A stretch of 64,000 nt of DNA, taken from contig NZ_AXVD01000007.1 in assembly GCF_000482385.1 (NCBI RefSeq), positions 186,001-250,000 on the forward strand, written 5' to 3'. The translations under genes and the position numbers were made by a program. The stretch is from Nocardia sp. CNY236. GTDB lineage: Bacteria; Actinomycetota; Actinomycetes; Mycobacteriales; Mycobacteriaceae. Below, in pieces: positions 40,378 through 52,274 of this stretch (within the stretch, counting starts at the first letter, position 1; every line of letters begins with the position of its first letter). Under the pieces are notes generated by a model. The model made no database searches. It had not been told where the DNA came from and saw only the letters and a program-made list of their open reading frames with translations.

Positions 40378-42857
40378 CCGCCATCGTCAGTAACAACACC
40401 AGCGGCCTGGCTGCGGCCGACCTGGTGACCGTGACCATCGACGGCACGTCCGTCGGGGTAGCACCGGGCACCCTGCTGATCCGGGCGGCCGAGATGATCG
40501 GCATCCAGATTCCCCGCTTCTGCGACCATCCCCTGCTCGACCCGGTCGGCGCCTGCCGCCAGTGCCTGGTGGAGGTGGAAGGCCAACGCAAACCGGTCGC
40601 CTCCTGCACGGTCGCCGTCACCGACGGCATGGTGGTGCGCACCCAACTCACCTCCCCGGCCGCCGACCGCGCGCAGGAAGGCGTGATGGAGCTACTGCTG
40701 ATCAACCATCCGCTCGACTGTCCGGTGTGCGACAAGGGCGGCGAGTGTCCGCTGCAGAACCAAGCGATGTCCACCGGGCGCGCCGACACCCGATTCGATG
40801 GACGCAAACGCACCTTCCCCAAACCGATTCCGCTGTCCACGGCCGTGCTGTTGGACCGCGAACGCTGCGTGCTGTGCGCCCGCTGCACCCGCTTTTCCCA
40901 GCAGATCGCAGGCGACCCGTTCATCGAACTGATGGAACGCGGCGCGCTGCAACAGGTCGGCACCGCACAGGCCGAACCATTGGATTCCTACTTCTCCGGC
41001 AACACCGTCCAGATCTGCCCGGTCGGCGCACTCACCGGAACCTCCTACCGGTTCCGAGCGCGCCCGTTCGACCTGGTGTCCAGCCCGAATGTGTGCGAAC
41101 ACTGCGCCTGCGGCTGCGCCCAGCGCACCGATCACCGGCGCGGCACGGTGTTGCGTCGCCTGGCGGGCGACGATCCACTGGTCAACGAAGAATGGAACTG
41201 TGACAAGGGGCGCTGGGCCTTCGCCTACGCCACCGAACCGGACAGGCTGACCACTCCGCTGGTGCGCGGCCCCGACGGCGCCCTCGCCCCCGCCTCGTGG
41301 TCGGCCGCACTCACCGCGGCCGCGGCGGGTTTGTCCGCGGCCGCGGGCAACGCCGGCGTGCTCGTCGGCGGCCGCGTCACCGAGGAAGATGCCTACGCCT
41401 ACGCCAAGTTCGCACGCATCGCCCTGGGCACCAACGACATCGACTTCCGTGCTCGCCCGCACTCCGCCGAAGAGGCGCAATTCCTCGCCGCACGCGTCGC
41501 AGGCTCGGGGACAACGGTGACCTACGATGCCCTGCAGTGCGCTCCCGTGGTGCTGCTGGTCGGGTTCGAACCCGAGGAGGAGGCGCCGATCGTCTATCTG
41601 CGGCTCCGCAAAGCCGCCCGCAAGCACGGTGTGGCGATCCATGCGCTGGCGCCGTACTCCTCGCGGGGACTCGACCGCATGTCCGGCCACCTGCTACGAG
41701 CGATCCCAGGGGCCGAGCCGCAGGTGCTCGACGCCCTCTGCACCGGTGGGACCACCCCGCCCGGTGTGCATCCCGACCAGGCGGCCGACCTCGCGCGGCT
41801 GCTGCGCGCTCCAGGTGCGGTGATCATGGCAGGCGAACGCCTCGCCGGCATCTCGGGCGCCCTCTCGGCGACTGCGCGCCTGGCCGAGGAGACCGGAGCA
41901 GCTCTCGCCTGGGTTCCACGCCGGGCAGGCGAACGCGGTGCGGTCGAAGCCGGCGCGTTGCCCGGTCTGCTGCCCGGTGGTCGACCTGTTGCGGATCCTC
42001 GTGCACGTCAACAGGTTCGAACCGTATGGAACGCAGCCGAGCTGCCGACCCGAGCCGGCCGCGACACCACCGGCATCCTCGCCGCCGCCCCCGACCTCGG
42101 CGCACTGGTGATCGGCGGCGTCGACGTCACCGACCTGCCCGATCCGCAGGCCGCCTTGGCCGCCATCGATGCAGCACAGTTCGTGGTCAGCATGGAACTG
42201 CGACACAGCCCGGTCACCCACCGCGCCGACGTGGTCTTCCCGGTCGCCTCGGCGATGGAGAAGCCCGGCACCTACCGCACCTGGGAAGGACGACCGCGCC
42301 CGTTCGCCGCCGCCCTCGGCGACGACATGGTGCGCCGCCGGGCCGCACCACTGTCGGATCTACGCGTACTGCACGCCCTCGCCGAGCACATGTCGGTGCG
42401 GGCGGGCGTGACCGATGTCGAGACCGCCCGCGCCGAACTCACCGAACTCGGCGCCTGGGATGGCACCTTCATCGACGCACCCGAACACCCCGCGCCCGCG
42501 CTACCGCGACCGCGGCGCGGCAGCGCAGTATTGGCCAGCTGGCGCATGCTCCTGGACACCGGCCGCATGCAGGACGGCGAACCGAATCTCGCCGGCATCG
42601 CCCGACCGCCGGTGGCGCGCCTGTCGGCCACGACCGCCGCCGAGATCGGCGCGAGCGACGCCGATGCGGTCACCATCACCACAGACCGTGGTGCGGTCAC
42701 TGTGCCGCTGATGCTCGACGACCTGCCCGACCGGGTGGTCTGGCTGCCCCAACACTCACCTGGCTGCTCCATCACCGAACACCTTGCCGCGCAGCCGGGT
42801 TCCATCGTGCGCATCCAGCGCGCGGAGGGCACTGCGAAGGAACACCGCCATGAGTGA
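40374..42857 (+). CDS. nuoG: complex I subunit NuoG
   Basis: 827 residues, iron-sulfur and molybdopterin-oxidoreductase-like. Ligands for [2Fe-2S] N1b ([16 protein letters not shown]), N5 and N4 ([23 protein letters not shown]), and N7 (CEHCACGC, later EWNCDKGRW) are visible. The C-terminal half is a degenerate oxidoreductase fold. Overlaps the start of nuoHI by 8 nt. Confidence 0.96.
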   Translation: MTAIVSNNTSGLAAADLVTVTIDGTSVGVAPGTLLIRAAEMIGIQIPRFCDHPLLDPVGACRQCLVEVEGQRKPVASCTVAVTDGMVVRTQLTSPAADRAQEGVMELLLINHPLDCPVCDKGGECPLQNQAMSTGRADTRFDGRKRTFPKPIPLSTAVLLDRERCVLCARCTRFSQQIAGDPFIELMERGALQQVGTAQAEPLDSYFSGNTVQICPVGALTGTSYRFRARPFDLVSSPNVCEHCACGCAQRTDHRRGTVLRRLAGDDPLVNEEWNCDKGRWAFAYATEPDRLTTPLVRGPDGALAPASWSAALTAAAAGLSAAAGNAGVLVGGRVTEEDAYAYAKFARIALGTNDIDFRARPHSAEEAQFLAARVAGSGTTVTYDALQCAPVVLLVGFEPEEEAPIVYLRLRKAARKHGVAIHALAPYSSRGLDRMSGHLLRAIPGAEPQVLDALCTGGTTPPGVHPDQAADLARLLRAPGAVIMAGERLAGISGALSATARLAEETGAALAWVPRRAGERGAVEAGALPGLLPGGRPVADPRARQQVRTVWNAAELPTRAGRDTTGILAAAPDLGALVIGGVDVTDLPDPQAALAAIDAAQFVVSMELRHSPVTHRADVVFPVASAMEKPGTYRTWEGRPRPFAAALGDDMVRRRAAPLSDLRVLHALAEHMSVRAGVTDVETARAELTELGAWDGTFIDAPEHPAPALPRPRRGSAVLASWRMLLDTGRMQDGEPNLAGIARPPVARLSATTAAEIGASDADAVTITTDRGAVTVPLMLDDLPDRVVWLPQHSPGCSITEHLAAQPGSIVRIQRAEGTAKEHRHE

Positions 42858-44715
42858 TCCAGCAACACTCCTCGTCGCCTCCTCCGAACCAGCCGGCTTC
42901 GGCCACGACCCGCTGTGGCTCGTACTGGTGAAAGCGCTCGGCATCTTCGTCTACGTCATTCTCGTTCCGCTGGTCGCCGTACTGGCCGAACGCAAGATCG
43001 TGGCCCGCATGCAGATGCGCATAGGCCCCAACCGAACCGGGCCTTTCGGTTCCCTGCAAAGCGTCGCCGACGGCGTGAAGATGGCCCTCAAAGAAGACAT
43101 CGTCCCGGCGATCGTGGACAAGCCGATCTACATTCTGGCGCCGATCATCTCGGCGGTGCCGGCGTTCATGGCCTTCGCGGTGATCCCCTTCGGCCCCCAG
43201 GTGTCGATCTTCGGCGTCGACACCATGTTACAACTCACCGATCTGCCGGTGGCGGTGCTGTATATCCTGGCCATCACCTCCATCGGAGTCTATGGCATCG
43301 TGCTGGCCGGATGGTCCTCGGGTTCGACATATCCCCTGCTGGGCGGCCTACGCTCGACCGCGCAGGTGATCTCCTACGAAATCGCGATGGCGCTGTGCTT
43401 CGCCGCGGTATTCCTGCTCGGCGGCACGATGGCGACCTCAGGGCTGGTCTCGGCGCAAGAAGGCACCTGGTATGTGTTCTTGTTGCTGCCATCGTTCCTG
43501 ATCTATTGCGTCGCGATGGTCGGCGAGACCAACCGGGCGCCGTTCGACCTGCCGGAGGCCGAAGGCGAACTGGTCGGCGGCTTCCACACCGAGTACTCCT
43601 CACTCAAGTTCGCAATGTTCATGCTGGCCGAATACGTCAACATGGCAACGGTCTCGGCGCTGGCGACGACATTGTTCCTCGGCGGCTGGCGTGCGCCGTG
43701 GCCATTGAACATGTGGGACGGCGCGAACTCCGGGTGGTGGCCACTGCTGTGGTTCACCGCAAAAGTCTGGATGTTCCTTTTCGTATTCATCTGGTTGCGC
43801 GGAACCCTGCCCCGGCTGCGGTACGACCAGTTCATGAATCTCGGATGGAAACTGCTCATTCCGACCTCACTCGGTTGGGTGATGGTCGTCGCCACTGCCC
43901 GGGTTCTGCAGGCCGAAGGCTACAACGTGCAGACACCGATCTTGGTGCTCGGCGGCCTGCTGGTCACGGGCCTGCTCGTTGGGCGATTCTTGTGGGCAGG
44001 CCGGGCGCCGGCGCCACCACCGCCACAGCAACCCCCGCCCACCGAATCGCCGGTCTTCCTCGGCTTCCCGGTACCGCCGCTGCCCACCGACGCCCACGCC
44101 CACGACATCACCCGCGCCAAGGCCGGGCTGCTCGACCCGTTGTCGGGCTTTGCGGTCACCGCCGCGACCATGTTCAAGAAACCGAACACCGAGTTCTACC
44201 CCGAAACCAAAACACCCACCGCGCCGCGCTACCACGGTAGGCATCAACTCAACCGACACCCCGATGGCCTGGAGAAATGCATCGGCTGCGAACTGTGCGC
44301 TTGGGCCTGCCCGGCGGACGCGATCTACGTCGAAGGCGCCGACAACACCGCCGCCGAACGCTACTCCCCGGGTGAACGCTACGGTCGCGACTACCAAATC
44401 AACTACTTGCGCTGCATCGGCTGTGGATTGTGTGTCGAGGCCTGTCCCACCCGAGCACTCACCATGACCAACGACTACGAGATGGCCGACGACAACCGCG
44501 CCGACCTGATCTACGACAAAGGTCGACTCCTGGCCCCGCTGCAACCCGGCATGACTGCACCGCCGCACGCTATGTACCCCGGCGCAGACGAGACCGACTA
44601 CTACCTCGGCCGAGTTCCCGGTAGCCCGCCCAGTCACGCTGTCGCCGAGCCCGATGCCCCGGACGATGTCGCGAAACGACCCGCCACCGCCCGAGCCGAA
44701 GGAGCAGCCCAATGA
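42850..44715 (+). CDS. nuoHI: complex I subunits NuoH and NuoI fused in one polypeptide
   Basis: One uninterrupted 621-residue frame. Residues 1 to about 390 are Nuo[16 protein letters not shown], the quinone-tunnel loop [20 protein letters not shown], and eight or nine helices. A Pro-rich linker (about 386-415, PPPPQQPPP) leads to NuoI from about 424: [12 protein letters not shown], then two [4Fe-4S] motifs, [12 protein letters not shown] from Cys477 and [12 protein letters not shown] from Cys522, for N6a and N6b. There is no in-frame start with a ribosome site in the linker. In relatives NuoH (about 410) and NuoI (about 211) are separate, and 410 plus 211 equals this length. NuoI overlies NuoH in known structures, so the fusion is sterically reasonable if the NuoH C terminus faces the cytoplasm. 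Confidence 0.93.
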   Translation: MSDPATLLVASSEPAGFGHDPLWLVLVKALGIFVYVILVPLVAVLAERKIVARMQMRIGPNRTGPFGSLQSVADGVKMALKEDIVPAIVDKPIYILAPIISAVPAFMAFAVIPFGPQVSIFGVDTMLQLTDLPVAVLYILAITSIGVYGIVLAGWSSGSTYPLLGGLRSTAQVISYEIAMALCFAAVFLLGGTMATSGLVSAQEGTWYVFLLLPSFLIYCVAMVGETNRAPFDLPEAEGELVGGFHTEYSSLKFAMFMLAEYVNMATVSALATTLFLGGWRAPWPLNMWDGANSGWWPLLWFTAKVWMFLFVFIWLRGTLPRLRYDQFMNLGWKLLIPTSLGWVMVVATARVLQAEGYNVQTPILVLGGLLVTGLLVGRFLWAGRAPAPPPPQQPPPTESPVFLGFPVPPLPTDAHAHDITRAKAGLLDPLSGFAVTAATMFKKPNTEFYPETKTPTAPRYHGRHQLNRHPDGLEKCIGCELCAWACPADAIYVEGADNTAAERYSPGERYGRDYQINYLRCIGCGLCVEACPTRALTMTNDYEMADDNRADLIYDKGRLLAPLQPGMTAPPHAMYPGADETDYYLGRVPGSPPSHAVAEPDAPDDVAKRPATARAEGAAQ

Positions 44716-45542
44716 CCGAGTTGCTCCTCGCTGCAGCGCCGTTGACCGGAACCTCCACTGGTGAAGCCGTGCAATTCTGGCTTCTCGCTCCACTGGCGGT
44801 GCTGGGCGCATTGGGAATGGTGTTCGCCCCCAAAGCCGTGCACTCCGCGTTGTGCCTGGCCGCGACGATGATCGCGCTGGCAGTGTTCTACATCGCACAG
44901 GATGCGCTGTTCCTCGGCGTGGTGCAGATCGTGGTGTACGCCGGCGCGGTCATGATGTTGTTCCTGTTCGTGCTGATGCTCGTCGGCGTCGATTCTGCCG
45001 AATCTCTGAAAGAAACCATTCGCGGTCAACGGCTCGCCGCCATCGCCGTCGGAGTCGGCTTCGGGGTGCTGCTCGGCAGCGGCATCGCCCATGGCATCCG
45101 CGCGTCCGACATCACCTTCCCTGCCTCCGGTTTTCCTGGCCGTGACGTGCTCGGCGAGCTGGCCGAGCTGATCTTCGTGCGGTTCCTGTGGGCCTTCGAA
45201 CTCACTGGCGCGCTGCTGATCACCGCAACCATTGGCGCGATGGTGCTCGCCCACCGCGAACAGTTGCTGCCGCGCGCCGGACAGCGGGAACTGTCACAGC
45301 GTCGATTCCGCGAACCCGGGCATCGGGCAACCCCGCTGCCGACCCCTGGGGTCTATGCCCGGCACAACGCGGTCGACATCCCGGCGCAACTGCCCGATGG
45401 TTCGTTCGAGGAACTGTCGGTCAGCACCGTCTTGCGGCACCGCCGCACCCGGGCGCTCACCGAATCGGCCGCCCTCTCGGTCGGCTCCCCGCGGGATCCG
45501 AGCGGGTCCGACACCCCCAGCGACGAGGAAGGCGACCGGTGA
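44712..45542 (+). CDS. nuoJ: complex I subunit NuoJ
   Basis: 276 residues, five membrane helices with [17 protein letters not shown], the helix that forms the pi-bulge next to the quinone region. The C-terminal 100 residues after the last helix are a soluble tail ([15 protein letters not shown]) longer than in enterobacteria. Start overlaps nuoHI by 4 nt; the stop overlaps nuoK by 4 nt. Confidence 0.95.
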   Translation: MTELLLAAAPLTGTSTGEAVQFWLLAPLAVLGALGMVFAPKAVHSALCLAATMIALAVFYIAQDALFLGVVQIVVYAGAVMMLFLFVLMLVGVDSAESLKETIRGQRLAAIAVGVGFGVLLGSGIAHGIRASDITFPASGFPGRDVLGELAELIFVRFLWAFELTGALLITATIGAMVLAHREQLLPRAGQRELSQRRFREPGHRATPLPTPGVYARHNAVDIPAQLPDGSFEELSVSTVLRHRRTRALTESAALSVGSPRDPSGSDTPSDEEGDR

Positions 45543-45838
45543 ATCCCGAGAACTACCTGTACTTGTCCGCGCTGTTGTTCACCATCGGCGCGGCCGGTGT
45601 GCTACTGCGGCGAAACGCCATCGTGGTGTTCATGTGCATCGAACTGATGCTCAACGCGGTGAACCTCGCGTTCGTCACGTTCGCCCGGATGCACACCAAC
45701 CTCGACGGCCAGGTGTTCGCGTTCTTCACCATGGTGGTCGCCGCCGCCGAGGTGGTCGTCGGCCTGGCGATCATCATGACGATCTTCCGCACCCGCCGCT
45801 CGACCTCGGTCGACGACGCCAACCTGCTGAAGTTCTGA
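45539..45838 (+). CDS. nuoK: complex I subunit NuoK
   Basis: 99 residues, three helices. Both proton-path glutamates are present: one in [13 protein letters not shown] and one in [16 protein letters not shown] start at 45539 overlapping nuoJ. Usual length. Confidence 0.96.
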   Translation: MNPENYLYLSALLFTIGAAGVLLRRNAIVVFMCIELMLNAVNLAFVTFARMHTNLDGQVFAFFTMVVAAAEVVVGLAIIMTIFRTRRSTSVDDANLLKF

Positions 45839-45839
45839 C

Positions 45840-47726
45840 GTGGATACCGCAACTCTGTGGCTGTTGCCCGCCCTCCCATTGACGGGCGCGATCATCCTGT
45901 TGCTGACCACGCGCCTGGGCAACACGTGGGGCGCCGTCCTCGGCACCGTGATGGCACTGTCCTCGTTCGCCGTCGCGACGACCGCATTCGTCACCATGCT
46001 CGGACGCGAGAGCACCGAACGTATGGTGCAGCTGGATCTGTTCAGTTGGGTTCCGGTCGCCGACCTACAGGTCGACTTCGGCCTCCAACTGGATCAGCTG
46101 TCGATCTGTTTCGTATTGCTGATCACCGGCGTCGGCTCGCTGATCCACATCTACTCGATCGGATACATGAGCCACGACCCGGCGCAGCGACGGTTCTTCG
46201 GCTACCTCAACCTGTTTCTGGCGGCGATGCTGCTGCTGGTCTTGGCGAACAACTACCTCGTGCTCTACCTCGGCTGGGAAGGTGTCGGCCTGGCCTCCTA
46301 TCTGTTGATCGGCTTCTGGCACGAAAGGCCGACGGCGGCAACCGCAGCCAAGAAGGCCTTCATCGTCAACCGGGTCGGCGACATGGGCCTGGCCATCGCC
46401 ATGATGGTGATGTTCGCGACCTTCGGGTCGATCGACTTCGACACCGTGTTCGGGTCCGCACCAGCCGCGAACGAGGCAACGCTCACCGCCATCGGCCTGC
46501 TGTTGCTCCTGGCCGCGTGTGGCAAATCCGCCCAAGTCCCGTTGCAGTCCTGGCTCGGCGATGCCATGGAAGGACCCACCCCGGTATCAGCGCTCATCCA
46601 CGCGGCCACCATGGTCACCGCCGGCGTCTATCTGATCGCCAGATCGGGCGCGATCTTCGACCTCGCCCCGACCGCACAAGGCGCGGTCGTCGCCGTCGGC
46701 GCGGTCACATTGATGTTCGGTGCGATCATCGGCTGCGCCAAGGACGACATCAAAAAGGCGCTCGCTGCCTCCACCATGAGCCAGATCGGCTACATGATGC
46801 TGGCTGTCGGGCTCGGCCCGGCCGGCTACGCCGTTGCCATCATGCACCTGCTCACTCACGGATTCTTCAAAGCCGGACTGTTTCTCGGCGCCGGTTCGGT
46901 CATGCACGCGATGAACGACGAGACCGACATGCGCCGCTACGGCGGCCTACGCACCCTCCTACCCATCACCTACGTCACCTTCGGCCTGGGCTACCTCGCC
47001 ATCATCGGGGTTCCTCCGTTCGCCGGGTTCTTCTCCAAAGACCGGATCATCGAGGCCGCGTTCAACCAAGGTGGCGCCGCTGGGGTGATCGTGGGCACGG
47101 TGGCGCTGCTCGGCGCGGGACTGACCGCGTTCTACATGACGCGAGTGATGTTGATGACCTTCTTCGGTGAACCCCGTTGGAAACCGGAAACTCGGCCACA
47201 CGAGTCCCCGCCGGTGATGACCGGCCCGATGATTCTGCTCGCCGTGGGCTCGGTCGGGGCCGGCGCGATGTTGGTCACCGGCTCCGCGCTGCAGAACTGG
47301 CTCGAACCAGTGGTCGGCGCCGAACACGGCACCGAAACCCTCCCCGCGGCCATGGTCACGACACTCGCCCTCGGGGTCGTCGCCATCGGTATCGCCGTCG
47401 CATACCGGCAGTACGCGCGGCGCGAGATTCCCCAGACCGCACCCGAATCGGTGTCCGCACTGACCGTCGCAGCGCGGCGTGATCTCTACGGTGACGCGGT
47501 CAACGAAGCAGCGTTCATGCGCCCGGGCCAACATCTGACCCGAGCCCTGGTCTTCCTCGACAACCGCGGCATCGACGGGATCGTCAATGGCGCGGCCGCG
47601 CTGATCGGCGGGATGTCGGCTCGAGTCCGGCGTGTGCAGTCCGGGTTCGTGCGCTCCTATGCCTTGTCCATGTTCACCGGCGCGGCCCTGGTCGCCGCGG
47701 CCCTACTGGCGGTGAGGTTGTGGTGA
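45840..47726 (+). CDS. nuoL: complex I antiporter-like subunit NuoL
   Basis: 628 residues, Mrp-type antiporter fold with about 16 helices and a lateral C-terminal helix. [17 protein letters not shown] holds the conserved Glu of helix 5, and [21 protein letters not shown] the lysine-free helix 7 end; the central Lys is in [12 protein letters not shown]. Distal proton pump of the membrane arm. GTG start one base after the nuoK stop. Confidence 0.96.
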   Translation: MDTATLWLLPALPLTGAIILLLTTRLGNTWGAVLGTVMALSSFAVATTAFVTMLGRESTERMVQLDLFSWVPVADLQVDFGLQLDQLSICFVLLITGVGSLIHIYSIGYMSHDPAQRRFFGYLNLFLAAMLLLVLANNYLVLYLGWEGVGLASYLLIGFWHERPTAATAAKKAFIVNRVGDMGLAIAMMVMFATFGSIDFDTVFGSAPAANEATLTAIGLLLLLAACGKSAQVPLQSWLGDAMEGPTPVSALIHAATMVTAGVYLIARSGAIFDLAPTAQGAVVAVGAVTLMFGAIIGCAKDDIKKALAASTMSQIGYMMLAVGLGPAGYAVAIMHLLTHGFFKAGLFLGAGSVMHAMNDETDMRRYGGLRTLLPITYVTFGLGYLAIIGVPPFAGFFSKDRIIEAAFNQGGAAGVIVGTVALLGAGLTAFYMTRVMLMTFFGEPRWKPETRPHESPPVMTGPMILLAVGSVGAGAMLVTGSALQNWLEPVVGAEHGTETLPAAMVTTLALGVVAIGIAVAYRQYARREIPQTAPESVSALTVAARRDLYGDAVNEAAFMRPGQHLTRALVFLDNRGIDGIVNGAAALIGGMSARVRRVQSGFVRSYALSMFTGAALVAAALLAVRLW

Positions 47727-49339
47727 GCGAATTTCCCTGGTTGACGACGCTGTGGCTGGCTCCTCTGGTCGGCGCAGCCATCGTCCTCGTACTGCCCGCG
47801 ACCCGGCGTACCCTCGCTCGTGCTGTGGCACTGGGTTTCTCACTGCTCGTGCTGGTCATCGGCATTGCACTCGCCATTCGCTTCGATCCCGGCGGCGCGC
47901 AATTCCAGTTCGTCGAATCCCACCAGTGGATTCCGGCATTCGGCGCCGGGTACACCCTCGGCCTCGACGGCATTGCGCTGGTGCTGGTGCTGTTGACCGC
48001 GGCGCTGGTTCCGCTTCTGATCCTGGCAGGCTGGCACGACGAGCGCGAGGTGGGCGGCGGCCCACGCGTCGCACATATCTATGTCGCGCTCACCCTGCTG
48101 GTCGAGGCGATGGTGCTGATCTCCTTCGTCGCGTTGGACATTCTGCTGTTCTACGTGTTCTTCGAGGCGATGCTCATCCCGATGTACTTCCTCATCGGTG
48201 GATTCGGGCCACGTACCGGGGACGCCCGGCTACGCCGGCAGCGCTCGCGTGCGGCGGTGAAGTTCCTGCTGTACAACCTGTTCGGTGGTCTGATCATGTT
48301 GGCCGCGATCATCGGGCTGTATGTGCTCACCGCCCGAGAGGGTCTGGGCGAAGGATCTGCGGGGACCTTCGATTTCCGGGCTGTGGTCGCCGCCGCCAAT
48401 GCCGGCGAACTCGGCGCCGGACCCGCCGTGCTCAACGCCCTGTTCCTCGGATTCATGTTCGCCTTCGCCGTCAAGGCACCCTTGTGGCCGCTCCACACGT
48501 GGCTACCGGATGCCGCGGTGGCCGCCACCCCATCCAGCGCGGTACTGATGATGGCAGTCGTGGACAAGGTGGGCACCTTCGGCATGCTGCGCTACTGCCT
48601 GCCACTGTTTCCCGATGCCGCACAAACCTATGCCCCGCTGGTGGTGACGCTCGCGGTGATCGGCATCGTCTATGGTGCGCTGCTGGCCATCGGACAAGCC
48701 GATGTGATGCGGCTGATCGCCTACACCTCGATCTCCCACTTCGGGTTCATCATCCTCGGCGTGTTCGCAATGACCAGCCAAGGCCAGACCGGCGCCACGC
48801 TGTACATGGTCAATCACGGGATCTCCACCGCCGCACTGTTCCTCGTCGCCGGGTTCCTGGTATCACGTCGCGGAACTCGACTCATCGCCGAATTCGGCGG
48901 CGTACAAAAAGTGGCGCCGGTACTGGCCGGCGCATTCTTGATCGCCGGTCTGGCTACCCTATCGCTACCTGGGCTCGCGCCGTTTGTCAGCGAATTCCTC
49001 GTGCTGGTAGGAACATTCACCCGCTATCAGGTCGCTGCGGTGGTCGCCGCCAGTGCACTGGTGCTCGCCGCACTGTATGTTCTGTGGCTCTACCAGCGGA
49101 TGATGACCGGCCCACTCAAACGCGGCAACGAACGAATCCATGATCTCGCGCCACGCGAGCTCACGGTGGTGGCTGCTCTGATCGCCATGCTGGTGTTCCT
49201 CGGCGTCTACCCGAAAGCACTGACCGGCTTCATCGATCCCGCAGTGAACCAGACGCTCACCACGATCGGTCGCAGCGATCCCGCGCCAACACTGCCCGAG
49301 GCCGGGTCGGTCCCACCGACGGAAGGAGCCCACCGATGA
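47723..49339 (+). CDS. nuoM: complex I antiporter-like subunit NuoM
   Basis: About 538 residues, 14 helices. Conserved [16 protein letters not shown] (Glu of helix 5) and [18 protein letters not shown] (Lys of helix 7). Second antiporter module. GTG 47723 overlaps nuoL by 4 nt (GTG 47720 is possible). C-terminal extension after the last helix is Pro-rich. Confidence 0.96.
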   Translation: MSEFPWLTTLWLAPLVGAAIVLVLPATRRTLARAVALGFSLLVLVIGIALAIRFDPGGAQFQFVESHQWIPAFGAGYTLGLDGIALVLVLLTAALVPLLILAGWHDEREVGGGPRVAHIYVALTLLVEAMVLISFVALDILLFYVFFEAMLIPMYFLIGGFGPRTGDARLRRQRSRAAVKFLLYNLFGGLIMLAAIIGLYVLTAREGLGEGSAGTFDFRAVVAAANAGELGAGPAVLNALFLGFMFAFAVKAPLWPLHTWLPDAAVAATPSSAVLMMAVVDKVGTFGMLRYCLPLFPDAAQTYAPLVVTLAVIGIVYGALLAIGQADVMRLIAYTSISHFGFIILGVFAMTSQGQTGATLYMVNHGISTAALFLVAGFLVSRRGTRLIAEFGGVQKVAPVLAGAFLIAGLATLSLPGLAPFVSEFLVLVGTFTRYQVAAVVAASALVLAALYVLWLYQRMMTGPLKRGNERIHDLAPRELTVVAALIAMLVFLGVYPKALTGFIDPAVNQTLTTIGRSDPAPTLPEAGSVPPTEGAHR

Positions 49340-49394
49340 GCCGGACCGGCGCGTGCACCAGCCGCTGCCACCCACTCACACGAGGACGGCCCGA

Positions 49395-51020
49395 GTGAAC
49401 GACATCGACCATGCCGTGCTGCTCGCCGCACGCATACCCACGCCGAGCATCGAATACGGCCGCCTGTCACCTATGCTGCTGGTTTTCGGGGCCGCCGTGC
49501 TCGGTGTGCTCGTCGAGGCGTTCCTCGCTCGCCGCTTCCGCTATCCGGCACACCTGGTGCTGAGCATCGGCGGGCTGGTCGCGGCACTGGTTGCGGTCAT
49601 CGCCTTGGCGGGGACCGACGCGACCGCAGTCGCCGGCGCAGTCGCTATCGACGGCGTCACGCTGTTTCTGCAAGGCACGATCCTGGTGGTGGCAATCCTC
49701 GGGGTGGCGTTCATCGCCGAACGCGGCGCCGAACCGCGAGCGCACGCGCGGTCGGGACCCGGGACCTGGAGCCGGACCGCGGCCACTGTGGGACCTGGCA
49801 CCGACGCGTTCACACCGCAGGCCTCTTCGGTGCCCGGCAGCGCGACCGAAGCCACGGCACTACGTGCAGGACTGGCGACCACCGAGGTATTTCCGCTGAC
49901 CCTGCTCGCAGTCGGGGGCCTGCTGTTGTTTCCGGCGTCCAACGACCTGCTGACGATGTTCGTCGCGCTCGAAGTGCTGTCGCTGCCGCTGTATCTGCTG
50001 TGCGGGCTGGCCCGACACAAGCGACTTCTCTCACAAGAAGCAGCGCTGAAGTATTTTCTGCTCGGCGCGTTCTCCTCGGCGTTCTTCCTCTACGGCGTCG
50101 CGTTGCTGTACGGCCACGCGGGCACCGTGCGGCTCGGCGGTATCGCCGACGCCATTGCCGAACGACCGGACAATTCCACCCTGGCTCTCCTCGGGGTCGC
50201 GATGTTGGCGGTCGGGTTGCTGTTCAAGATCGGCGCAGTGCCGTTCCAATCGTGGGTGCCCGACGTATATCAAGGCGCACCGACCGCAGTCACCGGTTTC
50301 ATGGCCGCTGCCACCAAGATCGCGGCAGTCGGCGCGCTGGTGCGGGTGTTGTACGTCGCGGTTCCCGGCCTGCGCGACGAGTGGCGCCCGATCCTCGCCG
50401 CTGTCGTGATCGCCACCATGACAGTCGGCGTGATCATGGCGATCACACAGACCGACGTCAAACGCATGCTCGCGTATTCCGCAGTGGCTCATGCTGGTTT
50501 CTTGCTCGCTGGACCGGTCGCGGCCAACGATCGCGGCGTCTCCGCGGTTCTGTTCTACCTGGTGGCATACGGAATCGGCACCCTCGGCGCATTCGCCGTG
50601 GTCAGCCTGCTGCGTGAACCCAGCGGCGAGGAAGCCACCGGTTTGTCTCGATGGGCTGGGCTCGGCCGACGCTCTCCGTGGCTGGCCACGGTCTTCGCGA
50701 TGTTCCTGTTGTCTTTCGCTGGTATCCCACTCACCAGTGGCTTCGTCGGTAAGTTCGCCGTTTTCGAGGCCGCGGCGTCCGCTGGCGCCGCCTCGCTGGT
50801 CATTGTCGGTGTGATCTGTAGCGCCATCGCGGCATTCTTCTATCTGCGGGTCATCGTGCTGATGTTCTTCACCGAACCACCGACCGAAGCCCCGATACCC
50901 GTCAGCCCACCACTGACCAGCGCCATCGTCGCGGTCACCGCGATGGTCACCCTGGTACTCGGAGTCTTCCCACAGCCGGTACTCGACCTGGCTGGTCACG
51001 CCGCGACATTCGTCCGTTGA
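49395..51020 (+). CDS. nuoN: complex I antiporter-like subunit NuoN
   Basis: 541 residues from GTG 49395, with 14 helices. EVLSLPLYLLCGLARH carries the helix-5 Glu; LLFKIGAVPFQSWVPDVYQGAPT the helix-7 Lys. A variable insertion of about 45 residues (Ala/Thr/Gly-rich, 115-160) lies between helices 3 and 4. GTG 49353 would extend the start by 14 residues. Last gene of the operon, 55 nt after nuoM. Confidence 0.95.
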   Translation: MNDIDHAVLLAARIPTPSIEYGRLSPMLLVFGAAVLGVLVEAFLARRFRYPAHLVLSIGGLVAALVAVIALAGTDATAVAGAVAIDGVTLFLQGTILVVAILGVAFIAERGAEPRAHARSGPGTWSRTAATVGPGTDAFTPQASSVPGSATEATALRAGLATTEVFPLTLLAVGGLLLFPASNDLLTMFVALEVLSLPLYLLCGLARHKRLLSQEAALKYFLLGAFSSAFFLYGVALLYGHAGTVRLGGIADAIAERPDNSTLALLGVAMLAVGLLFKIGAVPFQSWVPDVYQGAPTAVTGFMAAATKIAAVGALVRVLYVAVPGLRDEWRPILAAVVIATMTVGVIMAITQTDVKRMLAYSAVAHAGFLLAGPVAANDRGVSAVLFYLVAYGIGTLGAFAVVSLLREPSGEEATGLSRWAGLGRRSPWLATVFAMFLLSFAGIPLTSGFVGKFAVFEAAASAGAASLVIVGVICSAIAAFFYLRVIVLMFFTEPPTEAPIPVSPPLTSAIVAVTAMVTLVLGVFPQPVLDLAGHAATFVR

Positions 51021-51067
51021 CGCACTGTCACAACCGGTGCATCTGGGGTCGCCGGTAGGGTGACCGG

Positions 51068-52210
51068 ATGCATGTGGACGGTAATGCATCCGACAGCGGG
51101 ACCGCCGACAGGATCGCCGCCGCCGAAGCCCAGCTGCGCGCACCCGCCACCTCGGATCGGCTCGACGCGGTGCAGGCACTGGCCGATATCGGTGATGAAA
51201 CCGACGGGCCGAGCCGACAGCGCTGTGTGGAGGCGTTGTGCCGGTATCTGCGAGCCGCGTGTGACGGAGAGCGCAGGGGCGACTCAGATGATCGCGGCAC
51301 GACCGAACAGCGCACTGACTACTGTGCACACGACCGCGAAGTACGCGACACCATCGTCGGCGTCGTCGCTGAGCGTGTGCGGCCCGATGCGGCGTGCAGT
51401 TGGTCGACCAGCGACTTCGACTTCCGCGGCGCCTGGTTGGGCGACGCCGATTTCAGTGGGGCCGTATTCTCCGGCGACGTCGTGTTCGAACGGGCCACGT
51501 TCAGCGGGGATGCCCGGTTCGACGCCGTGATGTTCTGCACAGGCGCTGATTTCAAAGACGCGACGTTCAACGGAAGCGCACGATTCGAGGGTGCTTCGTT
51601 CGGCTGTTTCACGCGGTTCTCGGACGCGACGTTCGGCGCAGAGGCCTGGTTCGAGCGAGCCAGATTCACAGGTGCTTGCTTCATGGATGCGAAATTCAGT
51701 GAAGCCGCCTGGTTCGGCCGGACGATGTTCGAACAATCCGGCCGCTTCGCCCACGCGACGTTCGGCGCAGAGGCGGATTTCTCCGAAGCAATCTTCAACG
51801 AGGAAGTTTTGTTCGGGGCAGCAACGTTCAGAGGAACTGCCGACTTCCACCGGGCGAGGTGTATCGAGGCACGGTTCGACGAAGCGATCTTCCATGCAGA
51901 CGCCCGGTTCGATCGAGCAAGGTTCGAGCTGGAGGCCTGGTTCGATGACGCAGAGTTCCACGGCAACAGCACCTTCGAGAACATTGCACTTCCCTTCGCA
52001 TCCAGGTTCTACGGGACCGACTTCGGCACGGCACGAATCGTTTTCGACAATCCACGACAGTGGGGACCGTGCGGACCGGTTTTCGACTGGGGCTCCGATG
52101 GCGTCGGCAAGCCGGCCAACGTCGAACCGCAGAACTGGCCCCCGGCAGCGATGCTCCCACTCCAGGACCCGCCATGGCCAGGACGGTCATGGCCACCGCC
52201 GACGGCATGA
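51068..52210 (+). CDS. pentapeptide-repeat protein
   Basis: 380 residues. From about 115 to 315 there are some 20 back-to-back pentapeptides of the form A(D/R)F-x-x with F or W in the central position (GDARFDAVMF, GAEAWFERARF), predicting a right-handed four-sided beta helix of the Pentapeptide_3/4 type. The first 110 residues are helical with two Cys; the last 60 are Pro/Trp-rich. No signal peptide. Related proteins include gyrase-protecting DNA mimics (MfpA/Qnr), but those have Leu/Phe patterns more regular than here, so function is open. It starts 47 nt after nuoN but probably is not part of that operon. Confidence 0.88.
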   Translation: MHVDGNASDSGTADRIAAAEAQLRAPATSDRLDAVQALADIGDETDGPSRQRCVEALCRYLRAACDGERRGDSDDRGTTEQRTDYCAHDREVRDTIVGVVAERVRPDAACSWSTSDFDFRGAWLGDADFSGAVFSGDVVFERATFSGDARFDAVMFCTGADFKDATFNGSARFEGASFGCFTRFSDATFGAEAWFERARFTGACFMDAKFSEAAWFGRTMFEQSGRFAHATFGAEADFSEAIFNEEVLFGAATFRGTADFHRARCIEARFDEAIFHADARFDRARFELEAWFDDAEFHGNSTFENIALPFASRFYGTDFGTARIVFDNPRQWGPCGPVFDWGSDGVGKPANVEPQNWPPAAMLPLQDPPWPGRSWPPPTA

Positions 52211-52274
52211 TGCCGCCGACTTCTTCAGGCGATGGTCTTGTGGTGTGGTCGTGAAGTTTCGAGAATAGACAGCG

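Noticed and set aside
42850..44715. Possibility that NuoH-NuoI is an artefact of a frameshift
   Set aside because: Both parts and the linker are in one frame with no shift needed, and the summed length matches the two usual subunits; kept as a real fusion pending resequencing.
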